Shown one piece after another: positions 1 through 47,570 of a DNA stretch of 64,000 nucleotides. The notes beneath the pieces are model-generated. The model saw only the letters and a program-made list of their open reading frames with translations. It ran no database searches and had not been told where the DNA came from. The stretch is from the NCBI RefSeq assembly GCF_018991925.1, contig NW_024752009.1, positions 31,001 to 95,000 on the forward strand, written 5' to 3'. A program made the position numbers and the translations under genes. Position 1 is the stretch's first letter. Every line of letters begins with the position of its first letter. Source of the stretch: Homarus americanus (taxonomy: Eukaryota; Arthropoda; Malacostraca; Decapoda; Nephropidae).

Positions 1-284
1 ATTTAAGTTTGTCCTATCTGGAACCTATTACAGGTAAACCTCGATTTACGATATTTTAAGACCACCTCCCTATTTACAATAAAAAAAATTTGCATTCATA
101 ATGGCTATCATCCAGCCAAACTTGCTGACGTGCAGAATACTGTACAGGTATCCCTTATTTAATAATTGGGATGCGTTCCTCAAAAACCAATCATTAAGTG
201 AAATGATCACTAAATGAAGGTTAATAAGAAATAACAACCTAAACGAGCGATAACAAGGAATATTATCCGTGAAAATGGCATGTA
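1..284. repeat. Stacked fragments of inverted-repeat elements
   Basis: Two sequences look like left ends of pogo/Tigger-type elements: TA then CAGGTAAACCTCGATTTACG at 29-50, and TA then CAGGTATCCCTTATTTAA at 143-162. Matching right ends were not found, so these are probably truncated or interrupted copies. No coding content. Confidence 0.35.
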
Positions 285-1249
285 CAGTAGAATCTCGATA
301 AATCTGACTAATTAGGGCAGACCCCAGTCCGAAAAATGCAGAAGTCTGGAAAAAAATAAATTAAATAAAAATCTATTGGGCGTGGAGATAACACTGCTTA
401 TCTTAACTTTTTAAAGAAACTCAGTTGTTGTTATGTTATTACTGCACTTCAACAACTAAGGCCTAAGTGTATAACAAGGTTATTAAAAGACTATTACATC
501 AACAATAGACAAAGTTATGAGACAGAACTCTCTGGGTTGAAAATCAGACATAGGTCTGGTTGTCAACAACTGCTGTTACCGAGATGATTGTCATTTACTG
601 TAAAGTGTTATATACTATAAGTAACCACAGAATTTGTCTTATGAATAAAGAGATAACTGTATACTGTATTGTACAGCAATATAAAGATAAAAATAATATC
701 AAATAAGTGTAGGAGTATATTGTATGTGAAAAACGAGTGTATATCTAGGAGCAGAAGGGTGGGGGGGCTCTCTCCCCAAAGATCCCTTTAACTCGTCTTT
801 ATGCAATTTCACATTAATTCTCATATCATTTAGGTTCATTTGAAGCAAAGTTGATAAATTATTATCCTGTAAGAATCGTCTTTCCTAAAAAAAAAGAATC
901 CCACATTGAACACTATGAATCGTTTGTTTACAAAGGCCAAACAACTCATTGGCCTAGTTCCTTCACCACGCATGCTTACCCCAACGTCTGTCTTCAACAC
1001 TTAGTGAATTAGTACAGTACAGTAGTGTATTTATCATCACTTAATCTATTCTATTGTAGTGTATTTATCATCACCTAATAAGTAATAATGTAGTGTATAG
1101 CAGTGCTTCTCAAACTATCTGATGTGGAGGACCAGCAGGTTTTTTTTTTCCAATGTGCCAGGGACCAGTACCATATTTATGCCATATTTTTATTTGTTTA
1201 CGATCCAAGGAAATATTATTTGAACATTCAGGTTTTTTTTTTCAGCTTT

Positions 1250-1862
1250 AGTATCAGTCCGCCAATACATTAATCGGTTCTAGGGCTTAAATTCCTTACT
1301 ATTTTTGTAAATATCAAGAAGTTTATACTATTCAATAATTTTAAAAGTTTAATATTCAATTTTTAGTCATTTTAACAATTATTGAACAAAATTGAAGGTA
1401 AAGTGACTAGTTTAATGCGCGGCATCCAGCCTCTTAACACAGCAAACAGGCGTAGTCTCTCTCTGTTTTCACTGGAGGTAACATCTTGCTTGAGACTCTC
1501 TTCAACTAAACGCTTTTTTTCTGTGTTTCCAAGCAAATTATTGGTCATTTTGAAATATATTTTATATATTGACAATATATAATGCAGTGCAGCGTTGATT
1601 TAAAGAAAATAATCTTGAATTAAACCAGAGAGCTAAAATTTTATGGGTGAAATGGCACCATGGGGTGACTTCTCTTCCACCCCAATGCCTTCTCTTCTTC
1701 CTTCTCCTCCACCCCCATTCTAAATCCCATCATCATCATCATCATCCAGGAGCCTTCTACATACACACCTCAAAGTAAGTGAACTTTTCTACCATTTTTG
1801 TTGAATTTAGGAAATTTTCGGTGAGCTGGAACCATACCCAAAAACCCATTGAAACAATGGTT
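1250..1862 (+). mobile_element. Truncated pogo/Tigger-like MITE, copy A
   Basis: Matches the interior of the elements at 21230 and 28368: the GTCCGCCAATACATTAATCG block, TTAGTCATTTTAACAATTAT, GCAGTGCAGCGTTGATTTAA, the CTTCTCCTCCACCCCCA run, the CATCATCAT run, and GAAACAATGG at its right end. Both terminal repeats are missing, so it is a dead fragment. It lies within the hAT remnant. Confidence 0.65.
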
Positions 1863-2193
1863 TGTTTTTTTTTTTTTTTCTTTTTGTAAAACAAGTACTG
1901 TATTACAATATAAATAAAAACTATTAAAAAATCAAACTAGCAAAGCCTTCTAACAAAGATATTATAAGCATATGTATATATAAGTAATAAAATGAAAAAT
2001 TATACTGAATAAAGTAGGTTAAAAAAAATTATATATTTTAGTTATTTTAAACCCCAATGCATAAAGACGTTAAAACAAAGATTGAAAGGAATAGGCAACA
2101 TTAAATTGAAGACAACAATTTTGAAAATGTCGTAATACTAAAATATGAAATTAATGATTATTTTATTGACACAATAACAGGCATGTTAAAACC

Positions 2194-3850
2194 TTAACCT
2201 TTACTAATGTGAAAGGTGAGCTGCTTCTTCTTTGTCAGCTTATCTAATCGTGGTTCAATTGAGGACAGTGCCACGAGCAATGGAGAATGAATATCCATAC
2301 TATTCCGGTACTTTGTCTTAATGACACTCATGGTTGAGAAGCCAGTCTCGCAGAGTTATGTTGAAGGAAATGGGAGAAGAGTTTTCAGAGCAATTTCAGT
2401 AAGCTCAGGATATTCTGCTTTCACTTTTATCCAAAAGGAACCAAATGATGTTGTAGTTTAATAACTCATCTTCAATCCTTCGTCAGCAACCAGCTCCAAC
2501 AATTTATCCTCCATAGTGACACTTGAGTCATCTCTCAATGACAAACGGATTTCGGATCCATCCATTCCCTTTCCGTGGTTCTTCTGCTGGAAAGTAATGC
2601 TAAAAACGTTCTGCCAAATTCGTCAAGTGTTCTCTGATGACAATTGGTAGAGATGTAACATTAAGGTCTTCGCCTGCATCGGCGATGGCTTCCACTAATT
2701 GGTAAAACGTGTCATAACAATCTCTTGACACTCGACTCTTCCTTGCTTCTAGTTTTCGTTTTTGTCCGTCGATCTTGTCTGCCATTGTAAAACATGAAGC
2801 CATCCTTCCCTTCATGGATGTGTTGAGATCATTAAAGATGGCAAAGATATCAGCAAAATAAGCCAGCTTGGCTAGCCAATCCACATCCCGGAACAATTGT
2901 GACCATTTGTTTTTTTGTCCTGAAGAAGCTCGGCAAGCTCGTTTCGTAGCTCAATACTCTTGACAGGACTTTTCCCCTCGATAACCAACGTACATCGGCA
3001 TGCAATAGGAGCTGTTTATGATTAGCTCCAATATCATCACATAATGCAGTGAATAGTCTCGAATTTAAAGCATTTGCCTTTACATGGTTCACAATTTTTA
3101 CAACCTCGCTGCACACTGTTTAGTTCTGTTGAAATTTTTTTGGTTACAAAACTTTCTCGGTGAAGGAAGCAGTGCGTCAACTTGCATTCTAGGGCAAGCG
3201 CCTTGATCTGGGCAACCACTCCCAAATGTCGTCCTAGCATTGCGGCAGCGCCATCAGAGCACACGCCTACACAAAACTTGAAATCCAACCCACATTTGTT
3301 AACGATGTAGTCGCTCACAGTCTTGAACACTTCAGAACTAGTTGTTTTTGTTGGCAGGGAAAAAACTCTTCCTTCAAATCACCCTCATGTTCAAAGCACA
3401 AATACACCAGCAGAATTGCCATATTATCAATGCCTGTACACTCATCAAGCTGCAAAGAAAAGTACTTTGCTAATTTAATCTGTCCTATGAGCTGATCTTC
3501 CATATAGTGAATTCGTCGAGCTATAGTGTCATGTGAAAGTGGCACCTGAGCCACTTTCCTTGCCGCCAGCTCGCCCAGCATTTCCATGCAGACATCTTTA
3601 ATACAGCCATCACTAGCATCTTACTGATTGTGTATGGCTTTTTAGCCTTAGCAACTTGAAATGCTACTTTATAAGAAGCCCGCAAAGCACAAGTATTTAT
3701 GTGTGACACTTCAAAGATCTGTTTTTGACGGCCTTTTAAATCAACATGCTTTCTTTCAAAGAATTCTTTCGACTTTGAACTCATTTCTTTATGTTTTTTA
3801 TTTAAATTCCTCTTGAGGTTTGACGGCTTCATTGAGTCGTTAGCCAACAC
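2194..3850 (-). pseudogene. hAT transposase pseudogene, ZBED5/GTF2IRD2-like
   Basis: Blocks of one hAT transposase appear in order in different frames: a BED-finger remnant (LANDSMKPSNLKRNLNKKHK), the first DDE aspartate region (SLQLDECTGIDN), GVCSDGAAAMLGRHLG and LTHCFLHRESF, then ADVRWLSRGKVLSRV, and the C-terminal dimerisation block (CETGFSTMSVIKTKYRNSM ... LVALSSIEPRLDKL). In the family these give a nuclear cut-and-paste transposase. It is inactive: the frame changes at several points (around 3560, 3330, 3110 and 2900), a tyrosine codon in the TYLCE block is TAA, the first BED histidine is Asn, and the BED cysteines are gone. The open pieces overlap, so the breaks are small indels rather than large deletions. 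Confidence 0.9.
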
Positions 3851-4547
3851 ATCTCTGCGGACTGGCAGCCGATGGCTCGCATACCGGCACCGGTTCGCGT
3901 ACCACCACTTTCAGTAGCACTGGTGTATAGTACTTGTGCATCAGCATATACGTACCCTGGTTTATTCATGAATCAGTTGTCTAAGTGTACAAGTAGCCAA
4001 ATTGAGCCATCATATAACACTCAAAGGTAATAAATAATATTGTTAGGAAGGTATCTTCATATCAAACATACGTATATTGTGTTTATAGTGACCCTGTTGT
4101 AAGCTAGTTTGCTGAAAGCTGCTCTCACAAGAACACACCCTGAGTGAATACCTTCCGATACAGCTTACCCGGTATCCTTTTATTTTCAAGTCATATTACA
4201 AATTACATATTGTATTTTTTCTTTATTATTGAATGTTATATTAATCATGACGAACAATAAACCATATGAGAATATAATACTGAATCAATAAATAAATAAA
4301 CCTGAAGATTGCGGCAACACCCGATCACCCTGCTTATATGGGCAGTATCTTAGTTCTCGTTAGGCTTATAGCAAATCTGATAAGACCACTGTACAGTGTT
4401 CAGTGAGCTCATTAGATCTTTTTCCCATTTCTTAAAATATATACAGCATTTACATTTTTTTTAACAGTATTTCTGGTGACCCGAGTCTGAAAAAATGAAT
4501 TCTAGTACAGTATATTGAAGTCTGACTTATCGAGGTTTTACGATTGT

Positions 4548-5356
4548 GTAGCAGAGTCGCCAGCCGGTAGCACTCATAGCGGGTGAGGCCGAGCTGTAAG
4601 CTATGTTATTGTTCAACTCATAATTTCGGGTATTTACAGTACATGAGGTGTGATTAATGCAAGGGTGAACTCACCACCCGAGTGAAAATGCGATTTTTGT
4701 ACCATTTGTTTCAGAAAGTTTCATTCTACTATGACACAAGATGGTATGATGAGTTTGCCTTTGGTTTATTGGCAAAATCCCATTGAATTATATGGTGTAA
4801 AACTCCCAGCGTCTCTGTGCTGCGTGTGGTAATTTCTGCGTCTGGCGAAAATAAACCAAAGTCGAACTCACCAGTGGCTTGGCAATCAATCATAGCCTAC
4901 CTTACTCCCTGAGCTAATCAGCATGTCCGGAAGGAGTGTGCCAACTAATGAAAAGCTCGCTACGTTCTATTTTTGGCATCCCAGAGGAAGATATATCTGA
5001 TGTTGATCAGATAGACTACTAGCTACCTAACCCCCCCTACCATATTCTTTAGCAGAGTATAATCATCATCTACCTGTAGAGTGAGTGTTACCATTAGTAT
5101 TTATTATTTTTATTTATTTATTTTTGTTTTGCTTTATTACAATATAAATTTATTGTTTAGTGTACAGAACTTTATTATTTCATTAATTTCATGAAGTTAA
5201 TTTCACACCATTTCATTATTTGATATCAATGTGCACCAAAATTATACATGCCACTTCATTTATTACATGGCTCATATTCTGCATTAAATCACCTTTAAAA
5301 TGATACCCATTGAACAGAAATGATGAACATTTGAAGGTTCTATGATGTTTTGAATA
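4548..5356. repeat. Intron DNA with an inverted repeat at 4751-4869
   Basis: GAGTTTGCCTTTGGTTTATT (4751-4770) is largely complementary to AATAAACCAAAGTCGAACTC (4850-4869), with about 79 bp between; probably the end pieces of an old small MITE. Nothing else is recognisable and no coding potential is seen. Confidence 0.4.
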
Positions 5357-5656
5357 CAGGGGGTCCCCGGGGTACGAACAGGTTCCGTTCCCGAGGACGT
5401 TCGTAAGTCGGATTTGTATTCGGAACACATACTATATGCATACCATTCTTACAAAACAATGTTTAAAATCCCACTATATCATAGCCTAAGTCCTTATATA
5501 CATCTAAAATCACTTAATTTAAGGTAAAATAAGAAATATAATGACAAAATACAGTAAATGAAAGTAAAAAATAAGTCGTCAGGTAAATAAAATACTGTAA
5601 ATTTCAAGTTTAACCCCATTCGTATCGGCAGGAGTTTGTAAGTCAGGGATCTTCTG
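5357..5656. mobile_element. 300-bp TA-flanked MITE
   Basis: Left end CAGGGGGTCCCCGGGGTACG after TA; right end, reverse-complemented, CAGAAGATCCCTGACTTACA, also with TA outside. The two ends agree in pattern (CAG..G.TCCC.G..TAC.AAC), and the interior has no protein. TA duplication plus CAG ends point to Tc1/mariner-pogo mobilisation. Confidence 0.6.
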
Positions 5657-6465
5657 TATGTGCAAACTTCAAACCCTATTTTCTCACAACTTGGTTTTGG
5701 AACATTTGTCCTTGCATTAAGCAATGCCTGAAATGTAATTTGGAGAATGACCCAAATTATGAACTCTGAAAGACAGCATGAAAATCTCCTCACCTCTTTC
5801 ATGGAATTCTACAGAGAAAAGAAGATGCATGCTAAGCAGACAAACCTGATGTCATTTTTTACAAAAATTAAAACAATCTAGTGTTCATCCTGTTGCTGAA
5901 GCGCATGATGATGATTTCCTTCCACGCTGGTATCAGATGATGATGACAACCCCGACTCTCCTGCTGCTATTAAACCTGATTGGTGGTGAAGCAGTTGCTG
6001 CACCATCATTCTCTCAGTACTAATCCCACCTAACACCATCCTGCTACACCATCACACCAACCACATACAGTTTCACATAAGTAAAATATATTCTAATATG
6101 AATTAAACAAACTTGATACTGTACTGCTTTATTAATTTTATTATGATTAATACATATGCTCAGAAGTGCCCCCCCCCCCTCCCACACACAAAGGAAGAAA
6201 AAAAAAATTATTGTTACGTTTGGAGGACATTTATTTTAAAGTAGAACGTATCTCTCTTTATAATGGTAGTCAATGAGAAAAATGGTTTCTATTTACAAAA
6301 GGTTTTCAGGAACGTATTCCTTTCAGAAATTAAAGCACTTCTGTACAATACTCTCACCGGAATCCCTCGCTTGTAAATAAAATGTATTACTGTATAACAA
6401 CTACAAACGACCATCACTTCACAAATAATACTGCAGTTCATACCATTAAGCTGTTTGTTACTTAC
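5657..6465. other. Synd: Intron 12, unremarkable part
   Basis: AT-rich intron sequence with a short C-run and CA-rich spot near 6165-6195. No exon, RNA gene or recognisable repeat was found. Confidence 0.5.
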
Positions 6466-40715
<34,250 letters not shown>

Positions 40716-40819
40716 GGTGTCAGTGATGTGGCCACCCTACTGATCTACTGCCACCTTCCTGCCTCCTCCTACTGCTACTGCTGCTGCTGCGCCCAGGGGA
40801 ATCTTTTTCACGCACTCTC

Positions 40820-41133
40820 CTGCAACACAACACAAAATTAATACAACATCTATTTAGTTAGTCAATATCATTTTGTAATGTCAATATCACTACCAACATC
40901 CTGTAACATTTAGTTGGTCAACATCATCCCTGTGCAATATCAAGGTGTCTGTATTGTATAATTATATCACATTACCATCAGCATTACTTGACACAAGACC
41001 ACATTCATAATAATAGACGGCACTATCATTGTTAGAACACATCACAACAAATATTACGAATTGATGTCTTTAAGTCTTAAACGAAGGTCACACAGTGCGC
41101 CAGGGGTTAAACTCCTTAGGATTTGGCACTACC
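40820..41133. other. Synd: Upstream intron, proximal part
   Basis: AT-rich sequence upstream of the exon 2 acceptor; nothing recognised. Confidence 0.4.
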
Positions 41134-41680
41134 TGGGACAATTGCCCTCCGACAACTGCCACCTGGACAACTTCCCCATGGGACAATTGCCCCCCCCATT
41201 GCCTGAGAGAATCTTATGTACAGCTGACCAAAGACCTGACCTAACTTAACCTAGCCTAACTTTAACTTAACATAACCAATTATTTAATATTAAATATGAC
41301 TGATCCACAATTTCTTTCACTTAACCACAATTTTTTATCAATGTTTTTCTAATTACAGATTTGTAGTGATAAAAAAAGTACGAGTTGTGCATTTTGTGTA
41401 TATATAATTATTACTACAAATAAAACATGAAAATAGAGCATTAATTCTTAGTGTTATTTTCTCCTCTCTATTCAGTTAGTTCCATGTTTTGTGCCAGTTA
41501 TTCACTGGCAATGGGGGACAATTGTCTCGGGGAGTTGTCCTAAGGTTGGGGGGGGTTGTCCTATGGGAGGCGGGTGTCCTATGGGGCAGATGTCTATGGG
41601 AGGGTTGTCCTATGGGGCAGATGTCCTATGGGGGCAGATGTCTTATGGGGGGCAGATGTCCTATGGGGGGCAGATGTCCT
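41134..41680. mobile_element. Foldback-like element with repeat-built arms
   Basis: The left arm (41134-41206) has GGGACAATTGCCCTCC and CCATGGGACAATTGCCCCCC. The right arm (41505-41680) starts GGCAATGGGGGACAATTGTC and continues as a tandem run of 16-19-bp TGTCCTATGGGGCAGA units. GGCAATGGGGG and GGGACAATTG are inverted between the arms. About 300 bp of AT-rich DNA separates them, giving a foldback-transposon-like structure. Confidence 0.55.
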
Positions 41681-43099
<1,419 letters not shown>

Positions 43100-43181
43100 A
43101 GCTTAGTAGGTTAGATTAAAGAGGGTGCAGATGACTATAATCTCTGACACAACTAACTTAATTCAGTTAAATTTTCAAGAT

Positions 43182-43384
43182 AGAAACTCACTTATAAAAC
43201 TGCTAAAAAGTTGCGTTAAGTAACTTAAATGGACTTACTTTATTAATATACTGTATGCAACAAAGTTTTGAGATGATTTTCTCCCAGTGAAATTTGCCTC
43301 TATCCATTGGAATGTTTCTAGGCAAGAACGTCACTAGTTTATATTTTCCTGGCAGAAACTCACTTATAAAACTGCTAAAAAGTT
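43182..43384 (+). repeat. Direct repeat of 31 bp, 172 bp apart
   Basis: AGAAACTCACTTATAAAACT then GCTAAAAAGTT occurs at 43182-43212 and again at 43354-43384, with weaker similarity after each copy (both run into ACTTA...ATTAATA). It is a local tandem duplication of about 172 bp that has since diverged. Confidence 0.7.
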
Positions 43385-43930
43385 TAATAATTACCGTAAA
43401 TGTACTTACAGATTAATACTAGCGTTAGTAAGATGGGATGACTCCAGCAGCTTGCCTTTGGCAATAACAAATTGACAGGCAGCACAGCTTTTACGAAAGT
43501 CGTAATATGACAGGGAACACAGCTTTTGCACTGTCATAATATGGGCCGTAAAACCAATAATGTAAAAAAAAAAACATTTGTAAAATTACCAATACGTGTT
43601 TCTTTGTACGTTAATCGTATTGACAATAAATATTTAATAAAACTAACAAAATAATTATGAAGAGGGTGACGAAAAGCAGCTCATAGCCACCTCTTCAAAG
43701 TTTGGTGCAATTAGTTCGTTTTCATGCCACCACACTCTTTCGTGCGCTGCACTAAAAGGTTCTTCGCATTTAAACATACGGCTTTCGATATGAAGATATT
43801 CTTCAAGGGAAGATGTTGTTTAATAATATGGCCGTAAGGCCCTTTAATACTATGCCGTTTCTCGCCGCATCTAGATGCGGTGCGGTGCCGGACATAGCAG
43901 TCGACTGATAGTTCTTATAGTTCTTATGTA

Positions 43931-44000
43931 CAGTTGCCAGCAAAAGTTCTCTCACAGCCCTGTATAGCAAGTTTTTGGTTTGGACTTTTCCTGGCAACTG
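43931..44000. mobile_element. 70-bp TA-flanked palindromic mini-MITE
   Basis: The left end CAGTTGCCAGCAAAAGTTC and the reverse-complemented right end CAGTTGCCAGGAAAAGTCC agree at 17 of 19 positions; TA lies immediately outside both (43929-43930, 44001-44002). The two arms occupy more than half the element, so it has no room for a gene. Confidence 0.65.
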
Positions 44001-44008
44001 TAACTCTT

Positions 44009-44214
44009 CACACTATGTGGTTGCGGCGAATTCGCCGGTCTGACGCCGGATTGCATGTGCGGCATCCCACTGGACTTGTCCGGTACGGTGTCCACTGCTC
44101 ACTGCAAACTGTAGACAATAATTGTCCAAAGTTGGGTCGCTGTACGCGGCAGCCGGACGAATGTGCCGCAGAAAACAGTGGTCTCTCCGGTGCGACGAAG
44201 AACCGCATAGTGTG
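44009..44214. mobile_element. 206-bp GC-rich MITE
   Basis: The left end CACACTATGTGGTTGCGGCG and the reverse-complemented right end CACACTATGCGGTTCTTCGT are inverted repeats. The outer AACTCTT and AAGAG sequences extend the symmetry, so the true ends may lie slightly outside. The interior is CG-rich, unlike its surroundings. Frames through it on both strands are shadows. Confidence 0.6.
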
Positions 44215-44383
44215 AAAGAGGCCAAGAGTTACTCGACAGTCCGAATTTTCTTGTGACGGAACAGTATTCGAATTACGGATACTCTCACATTAGTCAATCT
44301 TTCCACCACAAAATGACTGTCAAAGAACATAGTGGTCTATTTCCCCGGTGATTCAGACCAGTTAAATTACAAGCAACACTTAC

Positions 44384-44840
44384 CTTACAACACAGGTTGA
44401 AAAAACAGTGGTCACTTGCTTAAACTACCAAGTGTATGGAAACGTGCACTTACATAGCTACTCAACCGGTTACAGAATACGAGATGTTTTACATGGTTTA
44501 GTTCTCCGCTAACTATAGGGAGAAGGGAGGAGAAAGAGGAGGAGGAGGAAGATAAGGAGGTGGAAGAAAAGGGAGCAAGGAGGTGGAAGAAGAAAGAAAG
44601 AAGAAGAAATAGAGGAACAGCAGCACAAAACACCGTCGGTAAGAGAGTGATGCTGGATGTTGCTTCCTCTTCTCTTCCTCCCCTCCTCCTCTTCCTTCTT
44701 TGCCTCCTCCTCCTACCGTTTACCTCAGGTGGGTAGAGGTGAGGGGGGAAAGAGAGACAGAAATAGATAATATGAATAACTCGTCCTCTGGTTCTCAATA
44801 CGAAACTTCAAAAACAAAACAAAAAATAAAAAACAACGCG
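44384..44840 (-). other. Candidate non-coding first exon of Synd
   Basis: The minus strand has a consensus donor (TTGTAAG then GTAAGTG) with the exon ending at 44384. It lies 3.6 kb upstream of the exon-2 acceptor and just downstream of two NF-Y-type boxes. No protein is evident across the interval, which suits a 5'UTR. It contains a purine-rich (AGGAGG-type) stretch on one side and its pyrimidine complement on the other. The right-hand end is a guess, set below the CCAAT boxes. This is inference from position and one splice site. Confidence 0.3.
44518..44723. repeat. Purine tract followed by pyrimidine tract
   Basis: 44518-44612 is AGGAGG/AAGAAG-rich on the plus strand, and 44660-44723 is CTCCTC/TTCCTC-rich, so the two could pair as a large imperfect hairpin. 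It lies in the proposed Synd first exon. Confidence 0.6.
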
Positions 44841-44857
44841 TGTTCAAGGTCTCACCG

Positions 44858-44937
44858 CTGATTGGTCAACCTTTACCAAGTTTGCTCTGATTGGTTCACT
44901 ATTCAATACATTTGTCTCATCGTGCATAATTGGCTTA
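44858..44937 (-). promoter_or_regulatory. CCAAT-box cluster, putative Synd promoter
   Basis: On the minus strand two consensus NF-Y sites (CCAATCAG) lie at 44865-44858 and 44894-44887, 29 bp apart, with a third CCAAT core (AATTGG on the plus strand) near 44929-44934. No TATA box is obvious. They sit near where the AT-rich intron DNA changes to more GC-rich sequence. Paired CCAAT boxes at this spacing are common in TATA-less animal promoters; NF-Y works in either orientation, so a divergent promoter is also possible. Confidence 0.35.
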
Positions 44938-45137
44938 TTAGTCATGTTATTGCTTAATGAGTTTACGTGGGTAGTCATTCTGTGATCTGAAGAGGAGTAG
45001 GCGTCTGGAGAAGAAGGCATGTGTCCCCAGGAAGTACGAACGCCACACCCTCGTACGCAACACCTCGACACAGGACGCACAAGTCACCCGATGTCTACTT
45101 GTTGCGTAAGCCACCCCTCACTCGCCTTCCCGACGCC

Positions 45138-45178
45138 AGGTAAGGAGCCCTACTTCACAGGCCCCGCTGGTGAGGTGA
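45138..45178 (+). other. Possible plus-strand splice donors near CpG-richer sequence
   Basis: ACGCCAG then GTAAGG at 45132-45144 and GGTGAG then GTGAGT at 45170-45181 are two good plus-strand donors just right of the CCAAT cluster. An ATG at 45019 opens a frame across both. No protein is recognised, so this is only a hint of a divergent transcript. Confidence 0.2.
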
Positions 45179-45299
45179 GTTTCATGAGCGTGGTAATACA
45201 CAATCCTCACATTCCACACTGTGTTATCCACATTCCTTCCGTTTACGTAATCTTCGTCCTTACCGTCCATTCATCATGAGTACACACACACAAACTCCT

Positions 45300-46033
45300 T
45301 TCATTCACCCTGATGACTAAATACAAAGTAATATGTATGCATGAACACCAACAACCTCGCCCCTCACAACAAAACTGACCATGCACAATTCTCAAGACTA
45401 TTTACACAGGCTAGCCCCCCACCCCCACCAGTAAGACCCTGCCACTAAGACCCTCTCACCAATACGTTCGTTAACATGAGGTACCTCGAGATCCCGCCCC
45501 CCAAGGCTTATTTCACCTGAAGACTGAACCAACCCAAAGCTACCTGATAGGGTGTTATGTTATGTCATGTCATGTTGCCCCCGTCTCCCTGCAGCCGCCT
45601 CTTCCTGTCGGGGAACGGAAAACAAAACCGACAAACGAAAACAAAGGGAAATATTAAACGGAAAAAAAATACATAATGAGACAACAATACGTAAGTAAAA
45701 AGATGTTACAGTATAAAGTTACAAAAGAAAGAAAGAAAAAAAAATATATATATATATATAAAAATTCGGTGAAAACAAAAGTAAAGGAACATGAAAAAAT
45801 GAAAACCACAACATAAGGAAAAATATCCATACATAAAGACACCGTTATCAAGAGGACTGCCCGCCAACATACTATTACCATAAGGACACTACTGTTTAAT
45901 ATCGCTAACAGGTGATGCTGTTCCGGTGAAAACAATTAAATTACTTATAATTCGATTCACCCTTTTCTTGGGGGGTTCCAGGAGCAGACTCACGCTGACC
46001 CAAGAGAACATCTGGGGCTCAACGTCGGTAAGG

Positions 46034-46036
<3 letters not shown>
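45300..46036. other. Non-coding region
   Basis: No exon or element recognised; includes a short TA/AAAG-rich spot at 45725-45760. Confidence 0.4.

Positions 46037-46067
<31 letters not shown>
46037..46067. repeat. (GT)n microsatellite
   Basis: About 31 bp of GT repeat. Confidence 0.95.
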
Positions 46068-46070
<3 letters not shown>

Positions 46071-46268
46071 CGCACGCGTGATTGCCAAGACTTTAACGGT
46101 TGGGTCATCAGTACTAGTGTAGTGTAACACGAGCAACTCACTGGTGTCGTAATGGTGGTCATTTGTAAGGACCACCACACTTTTGAATCATCTATCATAT
46201 ATGTATCAGTCAGTTGCGATAAAATATAATAATAAGTGTGTGTTGTCGACATAACCCCCTGGACAATT

Positions 46269-47536
<1,268 letters not shown>

Positions 47537-47538
47537 TA

Positions 47539-47570
<32 letters not shown>
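47537..47570. repeat. (CA)n running into (CG)n
   Basis: ACACACACACACACAC followed directly by CGCGCGCGCGCGCG; alternating purine-pyrimidine throughout. Confidence 0.9.

Larger units (their letters stand above)
1101..3900 (-). mobile_element. Degenerate hAT (ZBED5-like) transposon
   Basis: The 3' end is suggested by CAGTGCTTCTCAAACTATCT at 1101-1120, which has the CAGTGxTTCTCAAxC pattern of hAT termini. The transposase pseudogene reads on the minus strand from about 3850 to 2194. The 5' terminal repeat was not recognised, so the element may be truncated near 3900. A pogo-like MITE fragment (about 1250-1862) interrupts the 3' non-coding part. Confidence 0.55.
285..4547. mobile_element. Interrupted inverted-repeat DNA element with nested insertions
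   Basis: The left end after a TA (283-284) reads CAGTAGAATCTCGATAAATC; the right end near 4520-4547, reverse-complemented, reads CAATCGTAAAACCTCGATAA followed by GTCAGACTTCAA. The shared core is a TCGATAA block followed by a (G)TC(A)GA block, typical of pogo/Tigger elements. The next inner parts also match (GTCCGAAAAATGCA at the left, TTTTTTCAGACTCGGG complement at the right). The interior is filled by a hAT-derived pseudogene and a truncated MITE, so this appears to be a host element into which others jumped. The exact right boundary is uncertain by a few bases. Confidence 0.5.

Noticed and set aside
44008..44225. Overlapping 66- to 93-codon frames
   Set aside because: They lie in a GC-rich MITE; all are shadows of its inverted repeats.
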